Positions 45,569 through 58,691 of a stretch of 64,000 bases of DNA are shown one piece after another. Each line of letters begins with the position of its first letter. Positions within the stretch are counted from its first letter, which is position 1. Below the pieces are notes generated by a model that was not told where the DNA came from, did no database searches, and saw only the letters and a program-made list of their open reading frames with translations. Source of the DNA: Pleurotus djamor. Taxonomy: Eukaryota > Basidiomycota > Agaricomycetes > Agaricales > Pleurotaceae. The translations under genes and the position numbers were made by a program. The stretch covers positions 43,901 through 107,900 of the forward strand of contig JAPEVF010000109.1 in NCBI GenBank assembly GCA_029747585.1. The letters are read 5' to 3'.

Positions 45569-47196
45569 CTACTCGCCCATCAGCTCTGCGAGTTCCCTCT
45601 CTTCTTCCTCCGACATCTGAAATTGGGTTTCATCCTTTGACACATTCTGTTGGACCTTCGGAGTTTGTGACTCTGAACGCACACTCGAAATAGGTTTCAT
45701 CAGTTCTGGAGAATCAATACCATCAAAAAGGACATTCCTTCAACGGACACAGCACGTACCAGCTAATTGCCATTTGCGGATCGTCCCATCCAAGCTGGCA
45801 CTGATCACCCAGGGTTCAATCCTCTCCTTTTGGTCATCGCCCGTGAATCTGCGCATCCATAGGCGTAGCGCAGTGACATCATGCCAGTGAGCGTCCATCT
45901 CGTTTATCAACTCAGGTTCTTCAGGTGATGATATGTCGTATACACGGATAACGTCCCCCGATCCAGTCAGAATGTACGGTTCACCAAGGTCGGTGATCGA
46001 TAGCGGCAGCATGCATCGTACTGCCATGGGGTGCTCAATGAGATGGGGGAGCGGAGGCTTGCGCTTCGCGTCGACAGATGCATCACTGTTTTGAATTATT
46101 GCGTCCGATGTTACTTTGACTGTTTCATCAGCTGAGGCTGCAAGAAGTTTTGAGAGTCGGTAATCATTCACGGACACCAACTGTCTAACGTACCAGTCCA
46201 CAGATGCCCGTTGCCGTAAAGTAATTCATTAATCCTTGTTCGATGGTGATTGAGCTCGGTCTTCAGAGAGGCCCGCCAGGAAGTGGGTTGACCATCCACC
46301 TTGGTTAACTCCCAGACCTTGATCACGCCCATGGTATCAGCGGTATATAAATTTGCGCCGCTTGCAGATGTGGCATGTCCATCCAGGGTCTCAACTGGTC
46401 TCGTATGTGATGAGATAGTGCCCACGCAAGATAATGGCTGGCCTGATCCGACGTTCGACAGATCCCTACGCATGAGTTAAAACAAGAACAACAACACAGA
46501 AAAAAATCTGATGACAGACCATAAACGCACAATTTTGTCGGAACCTGCTGATATCAAGAGTTGGATAGATGGGATGACATGGAGTGCTTTGACGAAATCA
46601 GAGTGTGCATCTGTTGAAGACACGAGCGACTTGTCCTGGTGGTGTTATCAGCTTCTTAGCGGCGGTCAATGCCAGCGGAGAGATCGGAGAGAACGTACGC
46701 TTGTATTCCATATCTTGATGGTCTACTTCCGAGCGTGAGGAACAAAGTGGCTTGATGTGTTGGATGAACTGACTTTGTCCCATGATCCACTAACGAGGTA
46801 CTTCCCATTCGCGTCTTCGAAAAGAGCGATTGAAGTGACAGGTCCATTGTGTCCGCGATAAACTTGGAGTGTGTTCCCCGACTAGTACGGTCGAACGCGA
46901 CGCGTACGCCAACCTGAGTCGATGTCCTCCGTTGTCAAAACTGTTGCTCACCTCCAAGTCTATCTTTCTTACTATATGTGTATTTTCGGCGACCCACGCG
47001 TCTCCGCCTTTCACGATGATAAATAGAGCTTTTCCAGGTAGTTGGATGGGCGAGCCAAGGGTTTTGGTTCGGTCAGCTTTCTGTCTGCGAGCCTAGCGAA
47101 GAGATCGAAGGCACATTCAGATTTCAAGGACGACGTGCATACTTCATCAAGAGCAAGATGGGCTTCTGTGACAAGCAGGCGTGATGTATCGGCCAT
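45569..47196 (-). CDS. WD40 repeat protein
   Basis: Minus strand, from ATG at 47194-47196 to TAG at 45569-45571, several exons. The N-terminus reads MADTSRLLVTEAHLALDEV. WD units are visible as LYTADTMGVIKVWEL, YILTGSGDVIRVYDI and WVISASLDGTIRKWQLA, with more upstream. The C-terminus is acidic and ends EEERELAELMGE. I could not assign it to a known orthologue. Its start is 143 bp from the divergent SSF1 start, which suggests co-expression but not function. Confidence 0.72.
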
Positions 47197-47339
47197 GGTG
47201 AGGTGGAAGGTGGAAAGAAATAAGCACTTGCGATGCCCTGCCCCTTTGACTCCTAGGAGCTTCTACCACGTGCAAGAAATTTGCGAAAACTCCTTGAAGT
47301 TTGAAGCTTGCAGTTACTCATTCACCACCACAGCCGATA

Positions 47340-48845
47340 ATGGGACGCAGAAGAAAGAACAGGACGCATCTCAAGGGAAAGGCGCCAGCCCCAGAAAACG
47401 ATGGAACTCCCAAATCCTTCATTATCAAACATGGGCAGGTTGGCTCTTCATTGACCCAACTTGTCAGGGATCTACGAAAAGTTATGGAACCCAACACGGC
47501 CAGTCGACTGAGAGTGCGTATATTCAACGATCTATAACTGAAGCAACAGGAGGGCTCATTGATAAAGTAATTTTGTATAGGAACGACATAGGAATAAACT
47601 AAAAGACTTCCTGACAATGGCTCCTGCACTTCACGTTACCCATCTGCTTGCGTTCACGATGACGCCTATCGCTCCTTCGATGCGACTTGTTCGTTTATCT
47701 TCCGGTCCTACTCTCAGCTTTAGAGTGGAGAGGTATAGTCTTATGAAGGATATTCTCCATACCTCTCGCCATGCTCGGGGGATCGGTATGGAATATCTCA
47801 GCCCGCCGCTCGTACGTCCTCTACATCGCAATCATAGTGTCAATATATCTGACATGGGGTATCCTAGCTAGTACTCGCTGCCTTTCCCCCAGCATCCCCA
47901 ACAACGCCACCTCACATCCCTCTCCTCATGAAATCCTTCCAGTCCCTCTTCCCACCTCTCTCACCACAAACCATCACCCTCTCCTCCGCCCGCCGCGTAG
48001 TCCTAGTACACTACAACGCAGATCGTGGAACCGTCGACATCCGACACTTCATCATCACCGTCAAACCATACGGCGTCTCAAAACGCGTACGACGCGTCCT
48101 CGAAGGCGTAACAACAAAACAATCCTCTTCGTCGACATCTGGTTTCTTGGATCTAGGAAACGAAAAAGATGTCGCTGATTTTCTGCTTCGGAAACGAGGG
48201 GAACCAGCCCCTGGGGCTGAAGATGGTGGATACGAGTCTGCTGCATCATCTGCATCATCGGCTGCTGGAGATGACGGGGACGCGATATCATTAGCGGATG
48301 ACTATGTTGGCCGAAATAATAAGAAGGGTCAACGGAGGGCGGTTCGGTTGAGTGAAGTTGGACCGAGAATGGAGTTGAGGCTGATTAAAATAACTGAGGG
48401 AGTTCCAGGCAAAGAGGGTGCCGTCATATACCATGAATTCGGTGCGTCATCCATTCGGTATGAGAAATTGTGTATACTGATCTTTCTCCTCTGGTTCATA
48501 GTTAAGAAAACAAAGAAAGAGGCCGCAACATTAAAGGCAGAGCACGAGGCAAAAGAAAAGCTTAGGAAGCAGCGAAGGGAAGAACAAGAGAGGAATGTTC
48601 AACGCAAAAAGAAGCTACAGGGTGGTAAAGATGCTGATGTGTCCGACGATGAAGAGAATGGTGACGATGTGGAAGAGGAGATCGAGGACGAGGATGAGGA
48701 TGAGGCTGGCTGGGACGAGGACGAAGAAATATCTGATGGCGATGATAGTGAAGCTGAAGAGGAAGACGAGGCAGAGGAAAGCGAGGCAGATGAACCAGCC
48801 CCACCGCCACCCAAAAAGAAAGTTCGGATACAAGGCCGACGATAG
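47340..48845 (+). CDS. SSF1: SSF1/Peter Pan, Brix-domain ribosome assembly factor
   Basis: Needed for 60S subunit maturation (27S pre-rRNA processing) in the nucleolus. Exons 47340-47513, 47581-47811, 47868-48441, 48502-48845; 1323 nt, 440 residues. It starts MGRRRKNRTH and contains SFIIKHGQVGSSLTQLVRDL, MEPNTASRLRERHRNKLKD, TMAPALHVTHLLAF and SSGPTLSFRVERYSLMKDI, which are near-identical across SSF proteins. The C-terminal third is a Lys/Glu coiled region followed by a long acidic tract and KKKVRIQGRR. Complete. Confidence 0.95.
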
Positions 48846-49008
48846 TACATAGCTAATGCTCTGTTGTACAACTCATTCTCGTAGTCCTTTGAGCCTGCTC
48901 TTCATGACCAAGTCGGGATGTGGTTCGAGGTGTAGATGTACTGGAAGCCTGAAGCTTGAAGGCACGTTGTCTTGTCAAAAAAGACATGAATAATGGCTTG
49001 CCTGACGA

Positions 49009-50416
49009 CTATGCAGACATCGCTACATCCGAGCCAGGTGGTAAGAGATCTAATCCCGCCACAGAGCACCGAAGCGCGCGCTCCCAAGCCTCCTCAACTC
49101 GGTAACCACCTCCTCTCATGATACCCTCCCTATCCCTACGCACGGCTTCGCTCATAATATCGTCGTACCCACCGGGCTTCATCACAAACGCCCTGTCATA
49201 CGCGTCATAGTCATCCTGCAAGGGCACATGCGGTGGATCAGGTATAGCATTTTGAGCGGCGCGCGATCTCAACGCCCGTGTCGTATCCGCCGCCGAGATG
49301 ACATTCAGGCTTCCTGACGAAGCCGCCCTAGCGTTCGACCGTTTCTGTGCCTCGGCTCTAGAGCGCGCCACGACCTTCTTCGCGTCCATTTCGCTCGTTT
49401 CTAGCCTGTCTATGAGCTCGCGCTTTTCTTTTTCCCTTTCTTCGCGTTCTTCCTCTTCTTGACGACGGAGTTCGGCGGCACGGTGTTCCCTTTCTCTCCG
49501 ATCAGCGTCTTCTTGTTCTTTCAATCCCTGAGCGTATGCTTCGTCACGTTGGATGTTGAGCTCGATGAGAGCAGCGTTTTCCTCGCGATATTTGAGTATG
49601 CGAGCTTCTGTTTGGGGAATGTCGATCTCGTGTATGAGATTGAAAGCTATGAATGTAATTATGAGATATTGAAGGGTGGAATATGTGTATGAGAATTCTT
49701 ACTGATGTCTTCAACCTCCTCCAAGTAGTCATTGTATGCCCGTAAATCAATGAAATCATCACGACGTTTGTTGAATCTTAATTCAACGATTAGCGCATAA
49801 CAATCAAGGCAACTAAGGGGTCTTACTCTTTCGCAACACGTCGTCTGATAGCAACCTCCTTCTCGACGCCAAGATCTTCGAAGGTTTGTGGCATGAATGC
49901 TAGTTTTCTCAGAACTTTGGTGCAGTTGGGTGCTGGACATGGTGCAGGGCCCAAGGTGAACAAGCGGTCTATACATGATTCACACCTAGTAATCAAGTCA
50001 AAATGCGGTTCCATTTCGTGCATGATGGGTCAACCCACATTTTATGGTAGCAAGTACTCACGAGCAAGCGTAGTTTTGGGTTCAGATAGCGATCACTTTT
50101 GCAGACAGGACATTGGTCGTCCATGGACTACTTCCACATCGTCAGTCAGTGTCTTAAATCCATAAGCCTGACAAGACAAAGAATGAAGCAGCAGCAAATA
50201 GCTCACAGAGAATTCAGACACTCTGCCAGACGGATCCTTCACCCCTCCTCCAGCACCTCCGCCGAGAAAGATACTTGTTGGTGCGGCAGATGTCGAGGTC
50301 ACGGAAGGGGTCGTTGAGCGTGTATGGGAGGCCGACCGCAGGGATGATGCTGAAAGATTGGACCCTTTCCTTATTGTTTTCCCCTGCAGCCATGATCCAG
50401 GACGTGTCGCCGACAT
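49009..50416 (-). CDS. TFB3: TFB3/MAT1, RING-finger subunit of TFIIH kinase module
   Basis: Minus-strand exons 50416-50207, 50127-50039, 49985-49827, 49776-49703, 49646-49009; 1170 nt, 389 residues. It links Kin28/CDK7-cyclin H to TFIIH. The RING finger begins DDQCPVCKSDRYLNPKLRLL, continues CYHKMCESCIDRLF and CPAPNCTKVLRKLAF. The helical middle reads MPQTFEDLGVEKEVAIRRR and DLRAYNDYLEEVEDI, then a long coiled coil. The N-terminus carries an extra Ser/Gly-rich 70 residues before the RING. It starts 102 bp from the divergent BET4 gene. Confidence 0.94.
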
Positions 50417-50518
50417 TATGAAGTGGTGATTTGTGGTGGTATGGGATAGAGTCAGAGCGACGGAGCTTTATTTGCGACAGGGACACAAAAGCGCCCTCGA
50501 CTCGATGCTGTCATCATC

Positions 50519-51993
50519 ATGGTTAGTCTCGCTCACCAAACCAACCTTATCTTGTTGATGTGCCATACCCCATTTCTCTAGCACGGCGTCAAGCGACAGA
50601 GTCAACAGGCTATCGAAGCTCGCAAGGAGCGTGAAAAGTCAAAGATAGCTGGTTTGCTCAAGCTGACTGATGATGTCCTTGCAAGAGTGCGTCCCTGCCA
50701 CACGCATCCTGATTCCAACTCACGCGACAACGAGTAGAAGAAGGATCGAGACTGGAGCAAAGAAGCCCTCGGTCTCACTACGCAGCTGTTGACCGTAAAT
50801 CCAGAATTCTACACGATCTGGAATTACCGGAGGAACATCTTGACCAATGGCTTGTTTCAGGATGCGTACGTATTACATTCGTCAATTGGCCTGCTTGTTG
50901 ATTTATTATCTACTCATCTTAGTGCACCCGAACAAATCAATGCCCTTCTATTCGATGATCTAGCTTTGACGATGAAATTCCTCCAGGCTCACCCCAAGGT
51001 GTACTGGATATGGAATCACCGTTGTTGGTGTCTTGAACACGTACCGAATGGCCCCGGTACTCCTGAAGAAGGCGACGTCGTCGGCTGGAAGAAGCAGTAT
51101 TGGAACCTAGAGCTCCAGGCAGTGGAGAAAATGCTCAACGCCGATTCCAGAAACTGTGAGCACCCCAAATCCGCAGTCTTTTCATTCATTCATTCACCCC
51201 TCGCTAAATAAACGCCGTTCTCATCCGACACAAATGAAGTCCACGCTTGGAATTACCGGCGATACGTACTGGCTAACATGCCAGTTCCAAGGCCTGAATC
51301 ATCCGAGCTTGCGTACACGCTCAAGAAGATCGAGTCCAATTTCTCAAACTTCAGCGCGTGGCATCAACGATCGAAAGTCTTCACGTCCTTGTGGGAGAAA
51401 GGGCTGTTAGATCCGCTCAAATCGAAAGAGAAGGGTGCGTTAGTCTCAACCAAAATCAAGATAAAGTTAAACACCATCTAACAACGTTTGCCTCCGTGTG
51501 GCCATGTAGAGTTTGAGCTAGTACGAAACGCCATGTATACAGACCCGGACGATCAGAGCGTGTGGATGTACCATCGATGGCTTGTTGGCTTGGGTGTGTT
51601 GAAACCGTCTTCTACGCCGCGTGTTTGCTCATCTCGCGGACAGGTCATGATAAGGAGCTACTGGAGCGAGAGATAGGGGTGATCCAAGAACTACTTGACG
51701 AGCAACCTGATAGTAAATGTGAGGCTCGTGTAGTCATTCCATGACGAAGCTGATGACGGTTTGTTTCAGGGTGCATGGAGTCGTTAGTCCATTACAAGCG
51801 TCTTATCCTTGCCAACTACCCCTCTGAGCAAGACACCGCGCTGCTGGAAAGTTGCCTTTCGTTGTTGGAAGCGTTGAAGAAGCTGGATTCGGCCAGAAGG
51901 GATCGCTATGAAGAGCTGGGTGCGGATCTGGTATCGATGCACGCACACCATGAGGACACTAATACTCTAATCCACAGCGTTGACTATTACTGA
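50519..51993 (+). CDS. BET4: Rab geranylgeranyltransferase alpha subunit
   Basis: With BET2 it attaches geranylgeranyl groups to Rab GTPases. Exons 50519-50521 (ATG only), 50582-50686, 50738-50865, 50923-51155, 51240-51434, 51510-51593, 51644-51718, 51770-51993; 1047 nt, 348 residues. Joined start: MHGVKR, as in other orthologues (MHGR...). PPTA repeats are clear: FYTIWNYRRNIL, VYWIWNHRCWCLEHV, VHAW-like FHAWNYRRYVL, NFSAWHQRSKVF and SVWMYHRWLVG. Length is normal. The first exon holding only the start codon explains why no long frame begins with ATG at this end. Confidence 0.94.
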
Positions 51994-53145
51994 ACGTCGG
52001 TGATATAGGGTGTTGTACACGATACCACTCATTTTTCTCAACCTGTTCCTTCGCGAACGATGTTTATTTTCCTTGATATACATTTACATGGCAAAACGGT
52101 CTTTCAGAATTCTGCGGCCAACGCTCATTCATCTGATAGGGGTTGGATCTACGTCGAGCCAATTAGCATTTGCATTCGCCGGCCTTGCAGGTGCAGCTGA
52201 GCATTCGCAATCAGAAGGTGAATCGGATAAAAGTCAATCAAAAGGATACATACTTCTCGCCGCAAGTGCAGTTGGCATTGCCGCAGCCGTTGTTGTTCGA
52301 GGGGATTGCAGTGATCTGAACGCATACACGTAAGTACAGGGTCAATGGTATCTGGATGTCCGATAAGATGGACTTACAGAATACATTTTTGGTAGACGGT
52401 TTATAGAGGAGTCGAATGATTGATCCAAGGCGGTATATATATCGTTGTGATCGTGTTTGTCTTTGCTTGACTCCATGCTGCACGTTACGTCGGATAATTT
52501 AGGGGCCCAACCTTAGAGGTCTGCACTTCAACCGATTAATGGGTTAGCACTGAACGAGAGACAATAACAACCCGATAGGACGCATGAACAGGCGGAGAAA
52601 ATCAATGGGATCGCTTAATCACTTTGATGCAGTCAAATTCGGGAAGAGGGTATGAAAGGCCTAGTAAGCATGGCCTGGCCATCTGACCGGAGTGACTCCC
52701 AGTATGGTCGATACCGGGCAGTGCTTGTAAGGGAACATGAGTACTTTGTACGTACTTGCCGAAGTAGCTGTCGATCCGTGGTATATCTGTACCTCATAGT
52801 GTTCCTCAGAAAAATGCAAACCAATGTATAGGCGGATGAGACATAAAAATTAAATTAGCCTCGCGATGCTGATGTTGTTAGCCCACTTCTCAATCCGATT
52901 GTGCAAGCATCTTGTGCGCGTTGAGCGAACTAGGATGTAAATATGGGTTATCAGATTGAGTCCGCGGTTGAATGCGGAAGTTGCCGAAAGAGGGCTTACG
53001 CCTCGTGTTTCCAGCGTGTTGAGTCGCGAGTATCTCCCAGTTTACAGAAAATTGTCGAGTTATCGTTTTCCATTCTCTTCCACACACGTCCATTGGTGGC
53101 CTCTCTCTCAGGTCCCTTCACCTCCTCCCCTCCTCCTCGTACCCC
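51994..53145. other. 1.15 kb intergenic, no supported gene
   Basis: A frame at 52088-52333 with a hydrophobic Ala/Gly stretch is possible but isolated. The rest has no coding look. The last 150 bases (CT-rich, TCTCTTCC-type) are the probable EDC4 leader. Confidence 0.5.
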
Positions 53146-56100
53146 ATGGATTCCAACCGCCCAACCGCCATCCACGAGCTCTTCAGCCGAGGTTCAACAC
53201 CCCCTGGCCAGCAGCCGACGCAGGTTCAGCCATTTCCCGCCACGCACGCTGCAGATGCCCCCACATCAAGCCAGATTGACTCTTTGTTTCATAATTTGAC
53301 TGCGCCTGCCTCAGATTCGCAACAGCAAACGAGTTCAAGCCAGGGAAATAACGTGTACAACAATTCCGAACCTGCGACTCCAAGCATGTCGATGGTGGAA
53401 GAGCCCGTGGCTTCTGCTGTGTCATCTGTGAGTAATAGCACCGCAGCCGAAAGGCAGAACGCCCTGCTCTCGCTTCTGGGCAACGCGCCAGCCAACCCCA
53501 ACCGCCCCGCTCCAAGCGCCCCTGCTCAGCAACCTCAGCAAGTCCCTACGCCACCGGGTTCATCGACGCGATCTGGTGCTTCGCCATCGCACAATGAAGT
53601 CCAAGGAAAGATTTTGTTGGAACAGCTCATGGCTGGGTGAGTCCCTTCTTTCCTTGCATTATTCCTCTGTCTTGCTTCTGCTTCGTTATCTGCATCATGG
53701 GCGAGGCACGATCCATTTTGATACGTCATCGTCCAACATCTGTTTTTGTTGGGTGTCGTTCTAAACATGGCTAGGGCTGTTGAGCCATGACTTCCCTCTG
53801 CAGCATGGATAACATGAGACTTGCCCATGAGGTAATTGCGTGTTATCTCGCTACAAGAACGTTCAATGCAATCTCATCTTGGTTTTCTCCTCTTGCTTGC
53901 TCGTCCATAATGTCCCTTAGAAGCTATACTAATTACTCCGATATACTCTATAGGAACCCACCGAGGTCAAGTTACTCGGATTCTCAAAGGAATTCTCTTC
54001 CCGCAGCCGCTCCTTCACCCCCTTACGGGTCTCAGCAGGATGAGGAGTACCGTCAACGAGATGCCAATCCGTACCTGCCTCTTAATCAACCCACCGACAC
54101 CCCCAGAGGTCCCCCGGCTCCCCAAGTGTCCCCACCCCAGCCTCAACCCCAGGTTCAGCCGTCGCAACTCCCGCCCCAGCCGCCTTCTCCTTCGCGCAAA
54201 TCAATGTTCGACTACGTTTCCCCTTTCGATGCTCTTTCACAAACGTCATCAGGATCTGTGAAAAAGAAGCCGGTCCCTGCGCAACCCTCTAGTGTTTCCA
54301 GTGGGAACGAAGACTCGGGCTGGTCTGCGATCTCGGACCCAAAACGTCAATCTGTCGACAATTTGCTTGAGAATCTGACTCGGTCCCAAGTATCTCAGCC
54401 ACCCGCTCAGGCGCCGGCGCCTCCCCAGCCTACGAACCGTACGGAATCTTGGGCGGCTCCAGCTACCTTGGTGGAGAACCCGTGCGGTCGTCCATTACCG
54501 TTCCACCCCCTCCTCCCCTCCCGCCTAAGCCGACCGTTCGTCCCGCCTCACCGCCTCGTGCCTCCCCGCCTAAACAACAGATTCCGAATCGTGCGATCAA
54601 CCAGCGTCCCATGGACTCTCCTGCTAGCCAGGCGAGCATCTCCCAGCTGCCTGGTCAGCAGGGACGGCGCGATAAGGAGGGCTCACCCGGTCCCCGAGGC
54701 TTCAGAGGGAAAGGTCCCATCAGTCGGTTCAATCCCAAGAACCAGAATAGTCCGAGGTCAGTCCTTTCTTACTATGGAACACGTTCACCGCGCTTACCTT
54801 CCTTTGTCCACGAAGTCCTCAACCTCAGACTATCGTCTTCGATGTCTCCCAAGCTCTGGATGAGATCCAAGCTCCTCGTGATTCCGTCAAGTCCACTGCT
54901 ATCGCTCTTGTAAGACAAGATCCTGTGTTCTTGCCCGGTACGACGATAGGTGCTACTCATTGGGTTGCATACGCGATGACCCGAGGTGGGTTTTGAACTG
55001 GGCTTTCCTCGACGACCAATGGCTGATGGGATAATTTAGGTCGTGTGCGGGTTATTTCTCGTTCTAGCGGCGATCGTACCCTTCTTCAGCTTCCCAATCA
55101 GTTCCCCACGTCCTCAAGTGTCACTGACATGGCGGTTTATGGTAATAGACTGGCTGGTGTTACTTCTGATGGTGGATTCGTCGTCTGGGAGCTCCCGGAG
55201 GTTATCACGGATGATGCACCGTAAGTTTCCTCGTGCACTATTGTGGTATAGTCCAATGACTGAGCGCGTTCCCTCCAGTGGCCAGATTATCTTGTGCGTT
55301 CCACCTCCCTTGAACGGAGAAGCACCTCTGCATGCTGTCAAGTGGCATCCCAAAGAACCCGATATGCTCGCTGTTGCCTCCGAGAGTAGGATTTACCTCA
55401 TCGATCTCTCGAATATCCACACCATAAGGAGTCAGCCTCTACCTCAGTCAGAGCTCCCTCACATTTCGGGATTGTTCTCTCTACCAACTGTAAGCCCCTC
55501 CTTGTCTTGTACCTGTCGCTTTTACTCGTTGCTCACCTCGTCTATATAGCCTCTCGTGGCGTTCGACTTTGATGTCTTGCACGGCGGCCTCGCTACCATC
55601 TCGGAAGACTCTACTTTCACTCTGTGGAACATTCAAGATAGGTTGCCATACACCACTCACAAGATTCGTGGCGACGACGTTCCTTCGTCGATCACCTTCG
55701 TCGACGGTGGTGTCGTCATCGGCAGAAAGAATGGGACTGTCTTCCAGCTGTTGTCTATGGCTACTAAAACCGTACTCTCCACCATTAAGTTCGTTAACGG
55801 AGATCGGGAGGATCCTGAGATGTTTGGTCATGTCATCTACGATACGAGAATACAGACTCTCTGGGTGGCCAACTGCCGTCGCGAGAGTCTCATCGCCATC
55901 AAGCTGAATGTGGATCCTACCTCGATGGGCGGCGAAGATATTGGTCGTGGCTACTTTGAGCAAGTCGTCGAGTTCGCAGGGCCCAAGTCAACGATTCACT
56001 TCGTGATCTTGACGATGGACGCAGATCCACATGGCGATGAAGCTCTAGCCGCTTGTGCTGCCGCGAAGGTTCCCCCCGGTGAATTAGCTCTCGTTGCTTT

Positions 56101-58160
56101 CTCCGTGCACTCTTCCGGCGTAGACCAGATTCTCATACGTAAAGAGTGGTACGACCATGCCTTACTCGGAGCCCCAGCTAAATTCCCTTCCTACTCTCTC
56201 CCTCAACCTGCGCCTCCCCCACCCACCTCATACATCGAGCCCAAGGGCCGTCCCATGCACTCCCAGTTTACACCTCAATTATCGAATCTTTCTACTGCTA
56301 CCCTTCAAGGTTCTTCCATCATACCCCCTGCTAGGCTGAGAACGCCTCCCTCTGAGGACGTCGAGGCTGATCTCGCCCGCGAGGAAGTTCGTGGAATGGA
56401 CAACTCCCGAGGGAAGCAACAGAAGGGCAAGAACGTGAACTGGAAAGAGAGAGAGGAGAACGGAAATAGAAACGGCAACAAGGGTAACAGCAGTGAGTCT
56501 GTTGGCGTCAGCGAGGCTGCTCTTGGCCAAGCCCTGTCGAAGGAAATGAAGAGGACGGAAGAGAACCTCCACAACCGCATCGCTCGTCTTATCGGGAAGG
56601 AGATGGACAAGCAACGTATGTTACCTTTTACATATTTCTATCTGTAAGTTCACGCTAACGCGTACGTCGCCCTTTGCTAGATCAACGTCTGGAAGAGGCC
56701 CGTGTCCATGAGCAGGCTGAGGACTTCGCTCGTCAGGAGAAGATTCTCAAGCTCATCTCCAACGAACTCACGAGGAACACTACTCGCGTTGTTGAGATGG
56801 CTGTCAAGAGTGAGGTCCAAAACTCCGTCCTTCCCTCCCTCGAGAGTATCACGAAGTCTGAGGTCAAGTCGGCTCTCAATGACCAGATTGGCCGCGGTGT
56901 CGCCGACTTTATTGGACAGGTGCGCTTCGGCTTTGTCTCGTTATCATCTAGCGTCCTAACAGTTGATTTCATCACAGAGCTTGCCCATGGAAGTCGAGAA
57001 GCTCTTAATTCGTCCAGATATCTCCAGCCACTTCGCCCATCTTCTGACGAGTAGCTTGACGCCGCTGTTGGAACGTCAAGTTAAGGAGGCTGTTACGAAG
57101 ACGTTCCTACCCGTCTACTCTCAACAGTCGTCTTCTTACCACCAGGAAGTGCTCCGGGAACTACGCACTGAGATGCATGGTCTCAAGAGCGAAGTTACCG
57201 CATGGCAGAACGAGGCTTTCCGCAATCAGGAGGTACGTCGTGTATTCTTAAAAGATGATTCGATCGATGCTAATAACCTCGTTATCGTAGACATCCATCC
57301 GCGAACTTGAGCACACCGTCCGAGCGTTATCCGAACAAGTCAAATTCCTCACCATGAATTCGGCGAGCTCCAATTCCGCTCCGCTTCACCATTTGCCCCA
57401 AGTTCAGCAGAACCACAACTCTCCTGGTCCTAGCGCACAACATGGACCAAGCAACCTCTCTCAGCAACACATTCGACAACAAAATATGCCCCCNTCCTGC
57501 ACCGCAGCCCCCTACTAACTACAACCACAACTTCTCACCTCAAACTCAACCGCCGCCGCCTTTGCACACAACGTGGTATTCTAGTAGCATTGCGGCACCC
57601 CAGGCCTCCCATCCCGCGACGTTGCCTCAACCCAACCCGCAACCGCAGGAGCGGACCCCCGTCACCCCTCCAGTGAAGCCGGAGCAATGGGACGAGATCT
57701 ATCTTGGTGTATTGCATACACAAGATTCCGCCAAACTTCGCGACCTCCTTCTCCACACGAACCCTGATGTTATCATGCCATTGAACGGGCCGGCCCTCGT
57801 TTCACAAGCCGTCATCTTGACGCTGGTTCATCGGGTGAGTAGATTCGCTTTGTTATAGGTATTGTTTGGTGGGCTGACCATGTTGATGTCTAGCTCTCTG
57901 CAACTGTCGGAGAAGCCCCACCAAATGACGAGTCTTTCAAGACCTCTTTGTGGTGGCTTCAACGCTCCGTCACTCTGCTTCAGCCAGAGGACAAGCTCAT
58001 CGCCGATTTCATTCCTCGGGTCCTCCCGAATGTCCAACACTCCTTGAACACAACCAAACAGCGTCTCACCATCCTCCCCGGCGGACCGACCACGATCGAG
58101 ACTGCCCGAAAGATATCTGACATCCAAGAAAGCCTGCGACGCAAAGTCTCCTCTGTTTGA
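53146..58160 (+). CDS. EDC4: EDC4/Ge-1-like mRNA decapping scaffold, WD40
   Basis: P-body scaffold that promotes Dcp2 decapping. Begins MDSNRPTAIHELFSRG; exon 1 ends at 53636, followed by a 317-nt intron to 53953, long for this locus. A Pro/Gln/Ser-rich region of about 500 residues leads to a WD40 domain (VFDVSQALDEIQAPRDSVK, GLATISEDSTFTLWNIQD, AVKWHPKEPDMLAVASES) and then a charged linker and coiled coil (RTEENLHNRIARLIGKEMDK, LRELRTEMHGLKSEV). The C-terminal helical Ge-1 domain (LLLHTNPDVIMPLNGPALVS ... DIQESLRRKVSSV) ends at TGA 58158-58160. Two single-base problems break the frame: a missing G at 54451-54453 and an extra N at 57494. Correcting both restores one open protein, so I read it as intact in nature. 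Confidence 0.85.
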
Positions 58161-58691
58161 GGCTTGCCGGCGCAAATAACTATTTCCATACGAAACTGAC
58201 TGGGTCAAGGACGCGTTACAAAAACCTTTGTTATCTATTCATTTTCTTATCGCTGTTTCCACTTTTTTCGGATTTCTTTCTGTTGTGTGTGTTGTAGGTG
58301 GCATGGTACCTCTGGAAACCCTATATCTCGAAAATGTTTACCTTGTGCGATAAACCTCCCTCCCTTCGGCTATGTAGCTAGTTTGTGTTGTTTATGACCT
58401 CGTAATGATTCCCCGATTGCAATGTTCTTACTGCTTTGTTGTATTGACGGCCTTTAACAATGACTTCATTTTTGCTTCCACTGCTGGTTATCCGTCTCGG
58501 ATGTATGTCAGAGGACATCTACTTATTTGACGTCTGCACCATTCGCCGGCACGAAGTCATCGTCCCCGGTATGTGCATCACATCACATACTATTCATTGA
58601 TTCATCATAGTAGAAATACAAACAGCTAGTAAAACATTCAGCTAACGACGAAAGCAAGGAAAGCAAAAGTTGTCAAAAGATTGGAGTGTCT
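58161..58691. other. Intergenic between convergent EDC4 and fumarate reductase genes
   Basis: T-rich 3' flanks on both sides. No gene seen. Confidence 0.65.

Noticed and set aside
48562..48871. Several overlapping frames opposite the end of SSF1
   Set aside because: They mirror the acidic GAN-codon tract of SSF1 and are shadows of it.
52088..52333. Small frame with a hydrophobic Ala/Gly-rich segment
   Set aside because: Isolated, no splice partners, no recognisable homologue, and the composition can arise by chance.
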